Shown: positions 18,619 through 28,924 of the stretch, piece after piece | How positions within the stretch are numbered: position 1 is the stretch's first letter | Layout: every line of letters begins with the position of its first letter | From: Pseudomonas fluorescens | GTDB lineage: Bacteria; Pseudomonadota; Gammaproteobacteria; Pseudomonadales; Pseudomonadaceae | Direction of reading: 5' to 3' | Assembly (NCBI RefSeq): GCF_004683905.1 | Contig: NZ_CP038438.1 | Span: 620,001-684,000, forward strand | DNA: 64,000 bases | Notes under the pieces: model-generated | Databases searched by the model: none | Seen by the model: only the letters and a program-made list of their open reading frames with translations | What the model was told of the DNA's origin: nothing | Position numbers and translations under genes: made by a program

Positions 18619-19446
18619 TCAAGGCGCGAACGGCATGACCCGCTTGTGATGGGTCTTGTTGTAGGTGCTGACGATGATGTCGAACGCTTCCTGACGCACC
18701 GGCTCGCCGTGCAGGAAGGCGTCGATCTCGGCGTAGGTCACGCCGTGGGAGGCTTCGTCCGGTTTGCCCGGCGACAGGTCTTCCAGATCCGCGGTCGGCA
18801 CTTTTTCCACCAGCGATTCCGGTGCGCCGAAGCTGCGGGCAATCGCCCGGACCTGGTTTTTCACCAGGCCGCTGAGCGGGGCCAGGTCGCAGGCGCCGTC
18901 ACCGAACTTGGTGAAGAAGCCCATCACCGCTTCCGCCGCGTGGTCGGTGCCGATCACCAGACCGTGCGCGGCGCCGGCGATGGTGTACTGGGCGACCATG
19001 CGCATCCGCGCCTTGGTGTTGCCGAGCACAAAATCCACCGACACCGCATGTTTGCCTTCGAACGCCGCCACTTCCTTGGCCAGGGATTTGACCGCCGGGC
19101 CGATGTTCACCGTGTGGCGTTCGTCCGGAGCGATGAAGTCCACCGACGCCTGGGCGTCGTGCTCGTCGAACTGGGTTTCGTACGGCAGGCGCACGGCGAT
19201 GAACTTGTAGGCGTCGTCGCCGGTGCGCTCGCGCAGTTCACGTATGGCGCGCTGGGCCAGCAGGCCGGCGGTCAGCGAGTCGACGCCGCCGCTGATGCCC
19301 AACACCAGGGTCTTGAGGCCGGAATTGACCAGGCAATCCTGGATAAAGGTGATGCGCCGGGCGACTTCCGCTTCGAGGGCCTGATGCCCGGCGAATGGCG
19401 GTTGCACCTTGAGCTGTTCAGCAATCTCACGCTGTACGGCTTGCAT
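18619..19446 (-). CDS. nadE: NH3-dependent NAD+ synthetase
   Basis: This enzyme converts nicotinic acid adenine dinucleotide to NAD+ with ATP and ammonia, the last step of NAD synthesis and salvage. The start at 19446 gives [20 protein letters not shown] and 275 residues, as in E. coli NadE. The N-type ATP pyrophosphatase P-loop is ISGGVDS at residues 51-57. Other conserved segments are [19 protein letters not shown] and PTADLEDL near the C-terminus. There is no glutaminase domain, so it uses free ammonia. It lies 4 bases downstream of pncB, forming an NAD salvage operon. Confidence 0.96.
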   Translation of the reverse strand: MQAVQREIAEQLKVQPPFAGHQALEAEVARRITFIQDCLVNSGLKTLVLGISGGVDSLTAGLLAQRAIRELRERTGDDAYKFIAVRLPYETQFDEHDAQASVDFIAPDERHTVNIGPAVKSLAKEVAAFEGKHAVSVDFVLGNTKARMRMVAQYTIAGAAHGLVIGTDHAAEAVMGFFTKFGDGACDLAPLSGLVKNQVRAIARSFGAPESLVEKVPTADLEDLSPGKPDEASHGVTYAEIDAFLHGEPVRQEAFDIIVSTYNKTHHKRVMPFAP

Positions 19447-19450
19447 GAAT

Positions 19451-20674
19451 TCACTCCTTGCTAGATAGACTGGAAACGGCAGGAACCTGAAACACATGTC
19501 GCAAATAGGCGACGAAATTCGGGTCTTTGCAGTGGGTCTTGCCGGGCTCGTCGGAGATCTTCGCCACCGGCTGGCCGTTGCAGGCGGTCATTTTAAGCAC
19601 GATGCTCATCGGTTCGACACCCGGAATGTCACAGGTCAGGTTGGTGCCGATGCCAAAGCTGACGTTGATCCGCCCGTGCAGCGCGCGGAAGATCTCCAGC
19701 GACTTGGGCAGGGTCAGGCTGTCGGAGAACACCAGGGTCTTGCTCATCGGGTCGATGCCGAGCTTGTGGTAGTGGGCGATGCACTTTTCACCCCACTGCA
19801 CCGGATCCCCGGAATCGTGGCGCAGACCGTCGAAGAGCTTGGCGAAGAACAGGTCGAAATCGCCGAGGAAGGCGTCGGTGGTGATGCAATCGGTGAGAGC
19901 AATCCCCAGCAGGCCACGGTATTCGCGCACCCAGCAGTCGAGGGCGGCGATCTGGCTGTCGATCAAGCGTGGGCCGAGTTGTTGGTGGGCCATGATCCAT
20001 TCATGGGCCATGGTGCCCAGCGGTTTCATGTCCAGCTCGCGAGACAGGTGAACGTTGCTGGTGCCGACAAAGCGCCCGGGGAAATCGTGCTTGAGCACGT
20101 TGACCACTTCTTCCTGCACGCGATACGAAAAGCGTCGGCGGGTGCCGAAGTCGGCGACCTGCAATTGCGCCAGTTCGTCGGCCGAGGCGTTGGCGCTGAG
20201 CCAGTCGAACTTGCGATACAGCTGTTCGCGCGCCTGTACCAGTTCGATTTCCCGGTAGCGATAGCGGTTGCGCACTTCGCTGACGATCGCCAGCAGCGGT
20301 ACTTCGTAGAGAATCACGTGCAGCCACGGACCGCGCAGACGGATGAACAGTTCGCCGTTCTCGATTCCGGTGTGCAGGTAGCGCAGGTTGAAGCGGAACA
20401 GGCCGAGAAAGCGCAGGAAATCCGGCTTGAGGAAGGTGATGCGCTCGAGAAAACTCAACTGGTCGGCGCTCAGGCTCAGTTCGGCCAGACGCTCGATCTG
20501 GTAACGAATCTCGGCCAGATACGGCCGCAGATCCTCACTGTTACGGCAACGAAACTCCCATTCGACTTCGACGTTGGGGTAGTTGTGCAGCACCGCCTGC
20601 ATCATCGTCAGTTTGTAGAAGTCGGTGTCGAGCAGGTTCTGCACGATGCGATCGGCAAACACACTCTCGCTCAT
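19451..20674 (-). CDS. pncB: Nicotinate phosphoribosyltransferase
   Basis: This enzyme joins nicotinate to PRPP with ATP hydrolysis, forming nicotinate mononucleotide for NAD salvage. The start at 20674 gives [20 protein letters not shown], the usual N-terminus; a longer reading frame upstream adds 33-odd untypical residues. The protein is 407 residues. Characteristic stretches are [40 protein letters not shown] and the phosphate-binding [10 protein letters not shown]. It is the first gene of the pncB-nadE operon. Confidence 0.96.
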   Translation of the reverse strand: MSESVFADRIVQNLLDTDFYKLTMMQAVLHNYPNVEVEWEFRCRNSEDLRPYLAEIRYQIERLAELSLSADQLSFLERITFLKPDFLRFLGLFRFNLRYLHTGIENGELFIRLRGPWLHVILYEVPLLAIVSEVRNRYRYREIELVQAREQLYRKFDWLSANASADELAQLQVADFGTRRRFSYRVQEEVVNVLKHDFPGRFVGTSNVHLSRELDMKPLGTMAHEWIMAHQQLGPRLIDSQIAALDCWVREYRGLLGIALTDCITTDAFLGDFDLFFAKLFDGLRHDSGDPVQWGEKCIAHYHKLGIDPMSKTLVFSDSLTLPKSLEIFRALHGRINVSFGIGTNLTCDIPGVEPMSIVLKMTACNGQPVAKISDEPGKTHCKDPNFVAYLRHVFQVPAVSSLSSKE

Positions 20675-20782
20675 AAACGGGGTCTCCAGGTACACCGCGC
20701 GGATGCGCGGGATCAATCAATGACGCTAGTGGCGCATATCAGCGGTGGGGATTGCCAGCATTTTTTAAGAGCGTCGAGATCA

Positions 20783-20874
20783 CCTGTGGGAGCGGGCTTG
20801 CTCGCGAATGCGGTGGGTCAGTCAATTCAAATGTGACTGATGCACCGCATTCGCGAGCAAGCCCGCTCCCACAG
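20783..20874. repeat. REP-type palindromic dyad, family A
   Basis: Inverted pair of the family A motif between the pncB promoter region and the 3' end of the LysR gene. Confidence 0.92.
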
Positions 20875-20888
20875 GGTTGTTGAAAACT

Positions 20889-21800
20889 CTATATCGGCGT
20901 CAGGTCCGGGCTATCAATCTGCTCCAGCATCCACTTCACAAAGTCGCGTACCTTCGGCACTTCCGCCGCATGCTCCGGGTAGGCCAGGTAATAGGCGTCG
21001 GAACTGGGCATTGCATGCTGCCATGGAATGACCAGTTTGCCGTCGGCCAATTCCTCTTCCACCAGAAACCGTGGCAGCAGCGCCACACCGCAGCCGACCT
21101 GGGCGGCGCGGATGCACATATAAAAGGTTTCGAAACGCGGGCCGTGGTAGCTGTGTTCGGTGTGGTAACCCTGACTGTCGAACCAGTCATGCCAGGCCTG
21201 TGGGCGCGAGGCATTTTGCAGCAGCACCAGATCGGTCAGTTGCGTCGGGTCGGTGAAGGGCTGATCCGGCAGGCTGCCGGGCGCACAGACCGGCACCAGC
21301 TCTTCGCCGAACAGCTTCAGGCATTCGGTGCCGGGGCGTGAGCCCTGACCGAAATAGAACGCCAGATCGCTGCGCCCCTGCAGCAAATCGTCGGCCTCCT
21401 GTTCGTTGCACAAGTCGAGATGGATCGACGGATGGCGCAGACGCCAGCCCTTCAGACGCGGTACCAGCCAGCGCGCGCCGAAGGTCGAGGGTGTAGAGAC
21501 GCGCAGGACTTCGGTCTCGCCGCCGTAGGAGCGCAGGTAATGCGTGGACATTTCCACCTGGGTGAGGATTTTTCGGACTTCCACCAGGTACAAATCCCCG
21601 GCCGGGGTCATCTGCAAGCGACGACGCACCCGACGGAACAACAAGTGCTGCAACAATTCCTCAAGCTGCGCCACTTGCTTGCTGACAGCGCTCTGGGTCA
21701 GGTTCAGCTCTTCGGCGGCCCGGGTGAAGCTCAGGTGCCGGGTCACGGCTTCGAAGCACTGCAACGCGGTGATCGACGGCAAGTGGCGTTTGTTCAGCAT
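20889..21800 (-). CDS. LysR-type regulator, divergent from amaB
   Basis: A 303-residue LysR-family transcription factor. The N-terminal helix-turn-helix spans FEAVTRHLSFTRAAEELNLTQSAVSKQVAQLE (about residues 16-47; quoted here in part only as a landmark). An effector-binding domain begins near residue 90 (VLRVSTPSTFGARWLVPRLK), which is the GcvA/AmpR-like subgroup pattern. It is divergent from amaB with 165 bases between starts, so it most likely controls the pipecolate/aminoadipate genes amaB-amaA. P. putida has a LysR gene in the same position. Confidence 0.9.
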   Translation of the reverse strand: MLNKRHLPSITALQCFEAVTRHLSFTRAAEELNLTQSAVSKQVAQLEELLQHLLFRRVRRRLQMTPAGDLYLVEVRKILTQVEMSTHYLRSYGGETEVLRVSTPSTFGARWLVPRLKGWRLRHPSIHLDLCNEQEADDLLQGRSDLAFYFGQGSRPGTECLKLFGEELVPVCAPGSLPDQPFTDPTQLTDLVLLQNASRPQAWHDWFDSQGYHTEHSYHGPRFETFYMCIRAAQVGCGVALLPRFLVEEELADGKLVIPWQHAMPSSDAYYLAYPEHAAEVPKVRDFVKWMLEQIDSPDLTPI

Positions 21801-21965
21801 GGGTGATCCCTTTTTCTTGTCTTTCTGTGCGCAGCATGAATAAACGGAATGATATCTCGCGTAAAGGTCGTTTGTTGCCTTGCCCTCGGGAAGCTACAAC
21901 TAAAGGCCTGCCCGGTCGTTTGCATTCGGCCGCACACATTCTGTTTTTCGCTTGAGGAGTGACCC

Positions 21966-23456
21966 ATGGTTGCCGCATTGCTTGATCGTCTTGGTGTGAG
22001 CCCGGCCCTGTATCAGAACGGCAAAGTGCCGGTGCATTCGCCCATCGACGGCAGCCGCATCGCCGCCGTGAACTGGGAAGGCCCGGCCGAAGTCGAGCAG
22101 CACATCAGTCGCGCAGATCATGCTTTCGAGCTGTGGCGCAAGGTGCCGGCCCCGCGTCGCGGCGAACTGGTGCGTCAGTTCGGCGAAGTGCTGCGCGAAT
22201 ACAAGACTGACCTCGGCGAACTGGTGTCGTGGGAAGCGGGCAAGATCACTCAGGAAGGCCTCGGTGAAGTGCAGGAGATGATCGACATCTGCGACTTCGC
22301 CGTCGGCCTGTCGCGTCAGTTGTACGGTTTGACCATCGCCTCCGAGCGCCCGGGCCACCACATGCGTGAAACCTGGCATCCGCTGGGCGTGGTCGGCGTG
22401 ATCAGCGCGTTCAACTTCCCGGTCGCGGTGTGGGCGTGGAACACCACGCTGGCGTTGGTCTGCGGTAATCCGGTGGTGTGGAAACCGTCGGAGAAAACCC
22501 CGCTGACCGCACTGGCCTGCCAGGCACTGTTCGACCGTGTGGTGAAGAATTTCAGCGATGCGCCGGCGCACCTGTGCCAGGTGATCATCGGTGGCCGTGA
22601 TGCCGGCGAAGCGCTGGTGGATGACCCGCGTGTCGCGCTGATCAGCGCCACCGGCAGCACCCGCATGGGCCGCGAAGTGGCACCGAAAGTCGCCGCACGT
22701 TTTGCTCGCAGCATTCTCGAACTGGGCGGCAACAACGCGATGATCCTCGGCCCGAGCGCCGATCTGGACATGGCCGTGCGCGCCATCCTGTTCAGTGCGG
22801 TCGGTACTGCCGGGCAGCGTTGCACCACCCTGCGTCGGCTGATTGCCCATGAATCGGTGAAGGAAGAAATCGTCACTCGCCTCAAAGCCGCGTACGCCAA
22901 AGTGCGCATCGGTCATCCGCTGGAAGGCAATCTGGTCGGCCCGCTGATCGACAAACACAGCTTCGAAAACATGCAGGACGCGCTGGAGCAGGCACTGAGC
23001 GAGGGCGGCCGGGTGTTCGGCGGCAAGCGTCAGCTCGAAGATCAGTTCCCCAACGCCTACTACGTGTCGCCGGCCATTGTCGAAATGCCAGAGCAGAGCG
23101 ACGTGGTCTGCAGCGAAACCTTTGCCCCGATCCTCTACGTGGTCGGCTACAGCGACTTCCAGGAAGCACTGCGCTTGAACAATGCGGTGCCGCAGGGCCT
23201 GTCGTCGTGCATCTTCACTACCGACGTGCGCGAGGCCGAGCAGTTCATGTCGGCGGTCGGCAGCGACTGTGGCATCGCCAACGTCAACATCGGCCCGAGC
23301 GGCGCGGAAATCGGCGGCGCGTTTGGTGGCGAGAAGGAGACCGGTGGCGGTCGTGAGTCGGGCTCCGACGCCTGGCGCGCGTACATGCGCCGCCAGACCA
23401 ACACCGTGAACTACTCGCTGGAGTTGCCGCTGGCGCAGGGCATTACCTTCGACTGA
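21966..23456 (+). CDS. amaB: L-piperidine-6-carboxylate (aminoadipate semialdehyde) dehydrogenase
   Basis: This NAD(P)+-dependent aldehyde dehydrogenase oxidises aminoadipate semialdehyde, in equilibrium with piperideine-6-carboxylate, to 2-aminoadipate in the D-lysine/pipecolate branch. It is 496 residues. The catalytic Glu252 (LELGGNN) and Cys286 (GTAGQRCTTLR) are present, and the cofactor segment is ISAFNFPVAVWAWN. The ALDH7/antiquitin-like subtype is suggested by LSRQLYGLTIASERPGH. Start ATG at 21966 has a TGAGGAGTG site. The next gene encodes an L-pipecolate oxidase-like protein, supporting the assignment. Confidence 0.92.
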   Translation: MVAALLDRLGVSPALYQNGKVPVHSPIDGSRIAAVNWEGPAEVEQHISRADHAFELWRKVPAPRRGELVRQFGEVLREYKTDLGELVSWEAGKITQEGLGEVQEMIDICDFAVGLSRQLYGLTIASERPGHHMRETWHPLGVVGVISAFNFPVAVWAWNTTLALVCGNPVVWKPSEKTPLTALACQALFDRVVKNFSDAPAHLCQVIIGGRDAGEALVDDPRVALISATGSTRMGREVAPKVAARFARSILELGGNNAMILGPSADLDMAVRAILFSAVGTAGQRCTTLRRLIAHESVKEEIVTRLKAAYAKVRIGHPLEGNLVGPLIDKHSFENMQDALEQALSEGGRVFGGKRQLEDQFPNAYYVSPAIVEMPEQSDVVCSETFAPILYVVGYSDFQEALRLNNAVPQGLSSCIFTTDVREAEQFMSAVGSDCGIANVNIGPSGAEIGGAFGGEKETGGGRESGSDAWRAYMRRQTNTVNYSLELPLAQGITFD

Positions 23457-23475
23457 GTTTGGAATGAAGCAGATC

Positions 23476-23640
23476 CTGGGAGCGGGCTTTTGTGGTGAGG
23501 GGATTTATCCCCGATGGGCTGCGCAGCGGCCCCAAAACATGCAATCGCGGAGTTTCAGATACACCGCATGCACTGGTTTTACGGTTGCTATGCAACCGAT
23601 CGGGGATAAATCCCCTCGCCACAGGGCTTTATCCCACAGG
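23476..23640. repeat. Composite palindrome: family C dyad inside family A ends
   Basis: The core (about 23491-23624) is family C: GTGGTGAGGGGATTTATCCC paired with its complement GGGATAAATCCCCTCGCCAC across about 95 bases. The outer edges carry CTGGGAGCGGGC on the left and TCCCACAGG on the right, remnants of a family A element. This suggests one repeat type landed in another. It lies between amaB and amaA. Confidence 0.8.
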
Positions 23641-23680
23641 ATCAGCAGTGTGTTTGGCAGGTTTCTGTTGGAGTCTGGCA

Positions 23681-24964
23681 ATGCCGTTACGCGAAGAATG
23701 TCTGTGGGAAAAACTCACGCCGCAGCGCCCGGATAACTCCGCCCTGCGCGGCGAGGTCAAAGTCGATGTCTGCGTGATCGGCGCCGGGTTTACCGGGTTG
23801 TCGGCGGCGCTGCATCTGTTGGAAAAAGGCAAAAGCGTCTGCGTGCTCGAAGCGCATCGTGCCGGGCATGGCGGCTCCGGACGTAATGTCGGGCTGGTCA
23901 ACGCCGGCATGTGGATCCCGCCGGATGAGATCGAGGCCGGATTCGGCGAAGCGGTCGGCAGTCAGCTCAACCGCATGCTCGGGGCGGCGCCGGCGCTGGT
24001 GTTCAGCCTTGTGGATAAATACAACATCGATTGCCAGTTGCGCCGCGAAGGCACCCTGCACATGGCGCACAACGCCAAGGGCGAGGCGGATCTGCGCAGT
24101 CGCGAGCAACAATGGAAGCGTCGCGGGGCGCCGGTCGAGTTGCTCACCGGAAAGGCCTGCGAGCAAGCCACCGGTACGCAGAAGATCGCCGCCGCACTGC
24201 TCGACCGCCGCGCCGGTACGCTCAACCCGATGGCCTATGTCACCGGCCTGGCCAACGCGGTGAAGGGCCTGGGCGGGCAGATGTTCGATCACTCGCCAGT
24301 GACCCGTCTCGAACGCGTGGGCCAGCTATGGTCGGTGCAGACCGAGCTAGGTTCGGTACTCGCCGAGCAAGTGGTGATCGCCTCCAACGCCTATACCGAG
24401 GGCGACTGGACCGAACTCAAGCGCAACTTCTTCCCCGGTTACTACTATCAGGTCGCTTCGGTGCCGCTGACCGAAGACGCCGCCCATGACATCCTCCCCG
24501 GCGGGCAGGGCTCGTGGGACACGCGCCAAGTGCTGAGCAGCATCCGTCGTGACAAGGACGGCCGGTTGTTGCTCGGAAGTCTGGGCAACGGCAATCAGAA
24601 GCCGACGTGGTTCCTCAAGGCCTGGGCCGACCGGGTGCAGCAACACTACTTCCCCAACCTGAAACCGGTGGAATGGGAATGCACCTGGACCGGTCGCATC
24701 GCCTTCACCCCCGATCACCTGATGCGCCTGTTCGAACCGGCGCCGGGACTGGTGGCCGTCACCGGTTACAACGGTCGTGGCGTGACCACCGGCACTGTGG
24801 TCGGCAAAGCCTTCGCCGACTACCTGTGTGACGGAAATCCTCAAGCCCTGCCGATCCCCTTCGCACCGATGCAGCCCCTGGCCGGCGTCGGCCTGCGCAG
24901 TTGCCTGTACGAGGCCGGCTTCTCGCTGTATCACGCGGGCCAGTGCCTGCGCATCGTCATTTGA
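23681..24964 (+). CDS. amaA: L-pipecolate oxidase (FAD-dependent oxidoreductase)
   Basis: A DAO-family flavoenzyme predicted to oxidise L-pipecolate to piperideine-6-carboxylate, feeding AmaB. The start at 23681 behind a TTGGAG site gives MPLREECLWEKLTP and 427 residues. The FAD dinucleotide-binding motif GAGFTG is at residues 34-39 (VCVIGAGFTGLSAAL), followed by GGSGRNVGLVNAGMW. The C-terminal flavin-contacting segment is GYNGRGVTTGTVVGKAFADYL. It is separated from amaB by 224 bases containing a palindrome but is in the same direction, probably one operon. The substrate call rests on context and likeness to P. putida AmaA. Confidence 0.88.
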   Translation: MPLREECLWEKLTPQRPDNSALRGEVKVDVCVIGAGFTGLSAALHLLEKGKSVCVLEAHRAGHGGSGRNVGLVNAGMWIPPDEIEAGFGEAVGSQLNRMLGAAPALVFSLVDKYNIDCQLRREGTLHMAHNAKGEADLRSREQQWKRRGAPVELLTGKACEQATGTQKIAAALLDRRAGTLNPMAYVTGLANAVKGLGGQMFDHSPVTRLERVGQLWSVQTELGSVLAEQVVIASNAYTEGDWTELKRNFFPGYYYQVASVPLTEDAAHDILPGGQGSWDTRQVLSSIRRDKDGRLLLGSLGNGNQKPTWFLKAWADRVQQHYFPNLKPVEWECTWTGRIAFTPDHLMRLFEPAPGLVAVTGYNGRGVTTGTVVGKAFADYLCDGNPQALPIPFAPMQPLAGVGLRSCLYEAGFSLYHAGQCLRIVI

Positions 24965-25019
24965 GTGTTGAAATATGTTGCCGGAAGCGGCGCTTTTCGG
25001 CGTAGCGACTAGCCTCTAA

Positions 25020-25047
25020 TGGTGCGGGTTGTAGCAGTCCCGCACCA
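25020..25047 (+). terminator. Weak hairpin after amaA
   Basis: TGGTGCGGG pairs with CCCGCACCA across a 10-base loop. No T-run follows, so it may be a Rho-assisted end or mRNA-stabilising hairpin rather than a full intrinsic terminator. Confidence 0.4.
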
Positions 25048-25255
25048 GCAGTGTGCAGTTCGGTGACGCGAGCTGTTACAGGCTGGTTGCACGTCGTTTG
25101 GTGCCGCGGTTGCAATGATGGCGCAAGCGGGTTGCGCCTCAGATTTAAAAAGGTTTCACCTTCCGCGGTTTAGACGGTTGCACGCCCAATGAAAATGGGA
25201 ACGAAACAGTCGAAATAACAAGAAAGCAGCGACTTTTTGAAGAATAAAAAACCGA

Positions 25256-25271
25256 TGGCACGGCGCTTGCT
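25256..25271 (+). promoter_or_regulatory. Consensus sigma54 (-24/-12) promoter of the branched-chain amino acid transporter operon
   Basis: TGGCACGGCGCTTGCT matches the sigma54 consensus TGGCACG-N4-TTGCW at every defined base. Initiation would fall near 25282, about 50 bases before the binding-protein start. It points to RpoN-dependent, enhancer-activated control. The activator (NtrC or another) cannot be told from the sequence. Confidence 0.8.
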
Positions 25272-25332
25272 CAGAGCATTCAGTGAAGTGAAGTCGCAGT
25301 GCCAACTAAAAAAAACCTTGGAGCACCACCTC

Positions 25333-26466
25333 ATGTCCCAGACGTTTTACAAGAAAGGCTTTCTGGCCCTCGCAGTAGCTACTGCGTTGGGTGTTTCTGC
25401 GTTTGCTCAAGCTGATGTGAAAATCGGTGTAGCGGGTCCGATGACTGGCGCCAACGCGGCATTTGGCGAGCAGTACATGAAGGGTGCACAGGCAGCGGCG
25501 GACGCAGTCAACGCGGCAGGCGGCGTCAACGGCGAGAAAATCGTACTGGTCAAGGGCGATGACGCCTGCGAACCGAAACAGGCAGTGACAGTCGCCAAGG
25601 ATCTGGTCAACCAGAAGGTAGCCGGCGTGGTCGGTCACTTCTGCTCCTCTTCCACCATCCCCGCCTCGGAAATCTACGACGAAGCCGGCGTTATCGCGAT
25701 CACCCCGGGTTCCACCAACCCGCAAGTGACCGAGCGCGGCCTGAGCGCCATGTTCCGTATGTGCGGGCGTGACGACCAGCAAGGCATCGTCGCGGGCGAC
25801 TACATCGTCGACGTGCTCAAGGGCAAGAAGGTCGCCGTGCTGCACGACAAGGACACCTACGGTCAGGGCCTGGCCGATGCGACCAAGGCTCAACTGGAAA
25901 AACGTGGCGTGAAGCCGGTGCTGTATGAAGGCCTGACCCGCGGCGAGAAAGACTTCAGCGCTGTGGTCACCAAGATTCGTGCAGCCGGTGCCGACGTGGT
26001 CTACTTCGGCGGCCTGCACCCGGAAGCCGGCCCGCTGGTCAAGCAACTGCGTACCGAAGGCCTGAAAGACGTCAAGTTCATGTCTGATGACGGCATCGTC
26101 ACCGACGAACTGGTGACCACCGCCGGTGGCCCGCAATACGTTGACGGCGTGCTGATGACCTTCGGCGCCGACCCTCGCCTGCTGCCAGACAGCAAGACGG
26201 TAGTGGACGCGTTCCGCAAGGCCGGCACCGAGCCTGAAGGCTACACCCTGTACGCGTACGCGTCGGTTCAGACCCTGGCGGCCGCCTTCAACGGCGCCAA
26301 GTCCAACAGTGGCGAAAAAGCCGCCGAGTGGCTCAAGGCCAACCCGGTGAAAACCGTCATGGGCGAGAAAGCCTGGGACAAGAAGGGCGACCTGAAAGTC
26401 TCTGACTACGTGGTTTACCAGTGGGACAAGGACGGCAAATACCATCAGCTGGAAAAACAGAAGTAA
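25333..26466 (+). CDS. braC: Branched-chain amino acid ABC transporter, periplasmic binding protein
   Basis: This type-I periplasmic binding protein is LivJ/LivK/BraC-like and captures Leu/Ile/Val (and often Ala/Thr) for the permease. The start at 25333 behind TTGGAG gives a signal peptide ending SAFAQA, then DVKIGVAGPMTGANAAFGEQ. It is 377 residues in total. A Cys pair (DDACEPK and VGHFCSS) matches the family. A longer in-frame start at 25237 would add a non-signal extension and lies upstream of the predicted transcription start. It is the first gene of braC-livHMGF, with livH 238 bases downstream past a palindromic repeat. Confidence 0.94.
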   Translation: MSQTFYKKGFLALAVATALGVSAFAQADVKIGVAGPMTGANAAFGEQYMKGAQAAADAVNAAGGVNGEKIVLVKGDDACEPKQAVTVAKDLVNQKVAGVVGHFCSSSTIPASEIYDEAGVIAITPGSTNPQVTERGLSAMFRMCGRDDQQGIVAGDYIVDVLKGKKVAVLHDKDTYGQGLADATKAQLEKRGVKPVLYEGLTRGEKDFSAVVTKIRAAGADVVYFGGLHPEAGPLVKQLRTEGLKDVKFMSDDGIVTDELVTTAGGPQYVDGVLMTFGADPRLLPDSKTVVDAFRKAGTEPEGYTLYAYASVQTLAAAFNGAKSNSGEKAAEWLKANPVKTVMGEKAWDKKGDLKVSDYVVYQWDKDGKYHQLEKQK

Positions 26467-26499
26467 GGGCTGACGTGATCATCCGAACACCATGAACCC

Positions 26500-26592
26500 C
26501 TGTGGGAGCGGGCTTGCTCGCGAATGCGGGATGTCAGTCGCCATCAACGGTAGCTGATACACCGCTTTCGCGAGCAAGCCCGCTCCCACAGG
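26500..26592. repeat. REP-type palindromic dyad, family A
   Basis: Inverted family A pair inside the operon, between the binding-protein gene and livH. Placed here, the hairpin may protect the abundant binding-protein mRNA or damp read-through. Confidence 0.92.
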
Positions 26593-26704
26593 AGGCGATG
26601 GTGTTCCGGGGGAACGTGTCTGCATTGCTCCGACGTAAATCTGTATTTTTCCTAGAAGAACCGCCCGCTCCGGTGGGCAGGTTCTCATTGCGTGAGATTG
26701 CGTT

Positions 26705-27619
<915 letters not shown>

Positions 27620-27622
27620 GCG

Positions 27623-28924
27623 ATGTCTTCAACCACCCAAAAATCCATCGATATCAAAAAAAGTCTGGTTGAGGCGATTCTGGCCGGCCTGATTGCCCTG
27701 ATCGTGTTCGGTCCGATTGTCGGCGTCGTGCTCGAAGGCTACAGCTTCAACCTCGAACCAACCCGCGTGGCGTGGATCATCGGCATTGTCATGATCGGCC
27801 GCTTTGCCTTGAGCCTGTTTCTGCAGACGCCCAAGGGCCTGAAGATTCTCGATGGATTCGAGAGCACCGGCTCCGGTGTGCATGTGCTGCCTGCCGATCA
27901 CAAATCACGCCTGCGCTGGATCATTCCGCTGTTGATTGTGCTGGCGGTGATTGTGCCGTTTGTCTCCAACTCGTACCTGCTGGGCGTGGTCATCCTCGGG
28001 CTGATCTACGTGCTGCTGGGTCTGGGGCTGAACATTGTGGTCGGGCTGGCCGGTCTGCTCGATCTCGGTTACGTGGCTTTTTACGCCATCGGCGCCTATG
28101 GTCTGGCGCTGGGTTATCAATACCTCGGGCTGGGCTTCTGGACCGTGCTGCCACTGGCGGCAATCACTGCCGGTTTGGCCGGCTGCATCCTCGGTTTCCC
28201 GGTGCTGCGTCTGCACGGCGACTATCTGGCGATCGTGACCCTGGGCTTCGGTGAAATCATTCGCCTGATCCTTAACAACTGGCTGTCGCTGACCGGCGGG
28301 CCGAACGGCATGCCGGCGCCATTGCCGACCTTCTTCGGTCTGGAATTCGGCAAGCGGGCCAAGGATGGCGGGGTGCCGTTCCATGAGTTCTTCGGCATCG
28401 CCTACAACCCGGACGTGAAGTATTACTTCATCTACACGGTTTTGTTCCTGGTGGTACTGGCCGTGCTGTACATCAAGCATCGTCTGGTGAAAATGCCGGT
28501 GGGTCGCGCTTGGGAAGCCCTGCGCGAAGATGAAATCGCCTGCCGCTCGATGGGCCTCAACCACGTACTGGTCAAGCTTTCGGCGTTCACCATCGGCGCA
28601 TCGACCGCGGGCCTGGCCGGGGTGTTTTTCGCCACCTATCAAGGCTTCGTCAACCCGACCTCGTTCACCTTCTTCGAATCGGCGCTGATCCTCGCCATCG
28701 TCGTGCTCGGCGGCATGGGCTCGACCATCGGCGTGGTGATTGCGGCATTCGTGTTGACGGTTGCTCCGGAACTGCTGCGCGGCTTCGCTGAATACCGCGT
28801 GCTGCTGTTCGGCATCCTGATGGTGTTGATGATGATCTGGCGACCTCGCGGGCTGATTCGCATCAGCCGTACCGGGGTCACTCCACGTAAAGGTGCCATT
28901 CACTATGAGAGGACTGCGCCATGA
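27623..28924 (+). CDS. livM: Branched-chain amino acid ABC permease LivM
   Basis: This is the second permease subunit (BraE in P. aeruginosa). It is 433 residues, with an N-terminal extension of about 100 residues holding two extra helices before the conserved core GLGLNIVVGLAGLLDLGYVAFYAIGAYG. The coupling-loop region is GRAWEALREDEIACRSMGLN. The C-terminal IWRPRGLIRISR is typical. Its stop overlaps the livG start by 4 bases (ATGA), and it starts 3 bases after livH. Confidence 0.95.
   Translation: MSSTTQKSIDIKKSLVEAILAGLIALIVFGPIVGVVLEGYSFNLEPTRVAWIIGIVMIGRFALSLFLQTPKGLKILDGFESTGSGVHVLPADHKSRLRWIIPLLIVLAVIVPFVSNSYLLGVVILGLIYVLLGLGLNIVVGLAGLLDLGYVAFYAIGAYGLALGYQYLGLGFWTVLPLAAITAGLAGCILGFPVLRLHGDYLAIVTLGFGEIIRLILNNWLSLTGGPNGMPAPLPTFFGLEFGKRAKDGGVPFHEFFGIAYNPDVKYYFIYTVLFLVVLAVLYIKHRLVKMPVGRAWEALREDEIACRSMGLNHVLVKLSAFTIGASTAGLAGVFFATYQGFVNPTSFTFFESALILAIVVLGGMGSTIGVVIAAFVLTVAPELLRGFAEYRVLLFGILMVLMMIWRPRGLIRISRTGVTPRKGAIHYERTAP

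Larger units (their letters stand above)
24965..25332. other. Intergenic region between amaA and the branched-chain amino acid transporter
   Basis: This 368-base non-coding stretch holds a weak hairpin after amaA (25020-25047) and a consensus sigma54 promoter (25256-25271) for the following operon. It also has an A/T-rich segment at about 25150-25250 that could host an activator or IHF site. No convincing gene was seen. Confidence 0.7.

Noticed and set aside
23476..23640. Insertion sequence between amaB and amaA
   Set aside because: Inverted ends are present but there is no transposase frame; it is a short non-autonomous palindrome.
25237..25332. Longer N-terminus for the branched-chain amino acid binding protein
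   Set aside because: It would start upstream of the predicted sigma54 transcription start and bury the signal peptide.
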